In this document: positions 62,101-64,000 of the stretch, one piece after another
Position numbering within the stretch: the stretch's first letter is position 1
Layout: every line of letters begins with the position of its first letter
Assembly (NCBI RefSeq): GCF_947507565.1
Contig: NC_089182.1
Location: 992,001 to 1,056,000 of the forward strand
From: Oscarella lobularis
Taxonomy: Eukaryota > Porifera > Homoscleromorpha > Homosclerophorida > Oscarellidae
Direction: 5' to 3'
DNA: 64,000 bases
Made by a program: the position numbers and the translations under genes
Notes under the pieces: generated by a model
Told to the model about the DNA's origin: nothing
Seen by the model: only the letters and a program-made list of their open reading frames with translations
The model's database searches: none

Positions 62101-64000
62101 AACTCGAGCGACGACGCTATCGGAAGATAGCACGGTCATACGAGTTCGTTTCTCCAAGGAAGATCTGCATTACGTAAAGCAATTTGAAGGTCTCTTTGTC
62201 TCGCATCGCACGTCGTATCTAGTGGCAACGAAAACTGCTATTGCTGATATGAACAGTAATCTGCTTGTAGCCATCGACGATGGGCAGGCTCAACAGGTTA
62301 GGAATTACGTGAGCGACACCGTAAGGCCAAGGCTGCTCGCCTTCGAACTGGACATGGATTCTGCCACGCTCACGTTGACGTTTGATGAGACGATTAACGT
62401 AACGTCGCTGAATATTTCTGAGCTACTGATTCGACCGTATCAGTCAGCTGACGATTCGGTGAGTCATAGGCTGCAGCCAGGACTTGGAAGAGAATTCAGC
62501 GTTTCTGTGTCAGAAAATTGGCCGGTGATCGATGTCAATTTAGGAGATAAGGATATGAATGATATCAAGAGGCTAACTCATTTGGCCACTTCTGAGGCAA
62601 ACACCTATCTCACCTTGACAGAACGAGCAGTGGTGGACATGATGGGAAACAGAGTTTGGGCGATTAATACATCAGCGGCTTTGCTAACGACGAACTTTAC
62701 CGAAGACACAACCGAGCCAACTCTGATTCGATTTGATATGGACGTGGATGCTGGGGAGTTCACTCTCCTGTTTTCGGAGACGGTGAATGTCAGTTCATTT
62801 TCTGTACGCGGAGTTACTATCCAGAACCGTGTGAACGCCTCCGCGGAATTCGTGAGGTTGACTGAGGGAGACGTTTTGACTCGAACAGATGAGCTGGTAA
62901 TTCGAACGGAGTTTAGCTTCAGCGACTTGAATGCTATAAAGAAACTAAGAGACTTGGCAACCGATCGTAACAACACGTTTGTGTCCATTCTGTACGGAGC
63001 GGTGAAAGATATGAATGGCAATAAATTGACGTCAGTCACATCTGACATGGCAGAGAGAGTCTCGTCGTTTACTGACGACACTACACCGCCTGAATTAGAG
63101 TCTTATGCTATTGATATGGATTCTGGACAGCTGCTTTTGACTTTCTCTGAAATTGTAGAGGCCGATTCGTTCAACTCGTCGGCATTGACTTTGCAAGGCG
63201 ATAGGAATTTGGGTAACGAAACGGAGTGGATAACGCTTTTAGGAGGCTCCCACTTCTACGAGGATTCTATTCTCATTGTTCTCAACTTTTCAATCGGCGA
63301 TCTCAATGCAATTAAAAAATTTCGAAATTTGTCAACAGACGAAAATCGAAATGACACGTTCTTGAGCGCGACCACGTACTCCGTGCGAGACATGCGAGAC
63401 AACGAATTAGTGGCAATATTGCCGACAAACGCCCAAAGGGTTGCGACGTTCACTCCAGACACAACTGCTCCATTTTTGGAAAGATTCAATTTGGACTTGG
63501 ATGCTGGTTTACTTAATCTCACTTTCTCAGAAACAGTCGATTCTTTAACTTTCAGGCCAAGTGGAATTACGCTACAACACCGAGCAAACCGATCCGAAGA
63601 GTCAATCTATTATACAGGACCATTAGAAAGAGGACCCTTCGTAACCCTCGACGGTACCCAGCTGAGTTACCCTCTAGTCGCTAGCGATCTCAATAGAATC
63701 AAGCAGCTACCCGAACTAGCGGTTTCACAGAATTCCACTTTTATTGCGCTTACAAATTTGACCGTCAGAGACATGAATTCGAATTTCGTCGTCGACGTGC
63801 CGGCAACTGATGGAATAAAAGTGACGTCGCTTGTGCCGGACACGACGAGTCCCGAATTGGTTTCGTTCGACCTCGACATGGATTCTGGCTTGATTAACAT
63901 GTCGTTTTCAGAGACGGTGAACGTCAGTACGATTGACGCTACGGCGATTTCTCTGCAAAACAACGGGTCTTCGCTGGCGAACGTTTTCTATACAATTACG
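50125..64000 (+). CDS. Giant secreted protein of about 37 tandem Ig-like/SwmB-like repeats, partial at the 3' end
   Basis: Exon 1 (50125-50170) encodes a signal peptide, MGATSLLIAAAILGT, joined at 50223 in phase to a single exon that stays open to the last base of the window: about 4,600 residues with no stop. Each unit of about 125 residues follows the pattern DTTxPxLxxFxLDMNxGxLT, LTFDETVDxSS, ITLQN, LTGG, SxDGTxVxVxL, DLNxIKxxxxLAT, NTYLSL, VxDMxGNxV. The regular strands and the D-T-T-x-P junctions resemble bacterial Ig-like and SwmB-type repeats of adhesins; the Asp-rich junctions would suit calcium binding. Cysteines are few. No membrane helix, EGF or cadherin motif is seen in this part; a C-terminal anchor may lie beyond the window. 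A likely role is adhesion or a matrix fibre. This is inference; I recognise no named gene. Confidence 0.85.
50225..64000 (+). repeat. Protein-level tandem array, about 37 units, period about 375 bp
   Basis: The motif FxxDxxxGxLxLxFxExV recurs with spacing close to 370-380 bp. Approximate unit starts are 50240, 50634, 51015, 51393, 51762, 52135, 52503, 52858, 53240, 53613, 53980, 54346, 54719, 55080, 55460, 55896, 56270, 56690, 57070, 57445, 57815, 58188, 58560, 58940, 59325, 59705, 60080, 60445, 60810, 61180, 61565, 61945, 62320, 62705, 63080, 63460 and 63840 (cut). At DNA level the units are well diverged, so this is an old expansion rather than a fresh satellite. Unit 1 is degenerate, with its acidic motif replaced (LSLTASGSS). 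The unit at 55460 has a Ser/Pro/Gly-rich insertion around 55640-55710. The period is steady because no introns interrupt it. Confidence 0.9.

Noticed and set aside
50501-63963. Dozens of minus-strand open frames of 60-210 codons across the giant repeat gene
   Set aside because: They lie antisense to the continuous plus-strand frame, recur with the same period and show no domains. They arise because the codon usage and repeated motifs of the sense strand leave the opposite frames open.
50223-64000. Tandem periodic DNA as a satellite or CRISPR-like array
   Set aside because: The units are alike in protein sequence but well diverged in DNA, keep frame without a stop, and have no identical short direct repeats separated by unique spacers.

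Overview
The window is nuclear DNA of an early-branching animal. Genes have many short introns (about 40-60 bp, GT-AG with a few GC-AG), sit close together on both strands and often start head to head. The content is metazoan: a two-finger GATA factor, receptor tyrosine kinases, a SORBS-like SH3 adaptor, laminin-G/EGF/sushi and Ig/FN3 proteins, and the cilium gene BBS9. I infer a sponge, probably a homoscleromorph such as Oscarella, from this gene content and compactness. That is an inference, not a database result.

Layout. 0.3-3.0 kb (+): a PLAT domain joined to an aldonolactone-oxidase-like flavoenzyme. 3.08-4.07 kb: a fold-back hAT-type element with 8-bp target duplications. 4.2-8.2 kb (+): BBS9. 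8.2-10.1 kb: no confident gene. 10.1-13.5 kb (-): a frameshifted non-LTR retrotransposon with an R2-type endonuclease. 13.6-14.1 kb (+): a doubtful small gene. 14.7-16.2 kb (-): GATA factor. 18.2-19.8 kb (+): an unrecognised secreted protein. 20.5-24.2 kb (-): a PDZ plus triple-SH3 SORBS-like adaptor. 24.4-26.4 kb (-): eIF2B epsilon, head to head with an AAK1/BIKE-type kinase (26.6-29.4 kb, +).

29.6-35.1 kb (-) holds two tandem receptor tyrosine kinases with Frizzled - fibronectin type II - Frizzled ectodomains. Their kinase halves are nearly identical and their ectodomains have diverged. 35.3-41.2 kb (-): a VWA7-like N-terminus fused to EGF, sushi and laminin-G modules. 41.6-42.0 kb (+): DAP1. 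42.1-45.0 kb (-): mitochondrial glycerol-3-phosphate dehydrogenase (GPD2). 45.3-47.6 kb (+): an Ig/FN3 secreted protein. 47.8-48.8 kb (-): VTI1 SNARE, divergent from ribosomal protein eL34 (48.95-49.5 kb, +).

From 50.1 kb to the window end, one + strand gene has a signal peptide followed by a single open exon of at least 13.8 kb. It encodes about 37 diverged copies of a roughly 125-residue Ig-like/SwmB-like repeat and runs off the edge. This giant repeat protein and the Fz-FN2-Fz kinase pair are the most notable content. The neighbours share no obvious pathway; the arrangement is gene packing rather than an operon.
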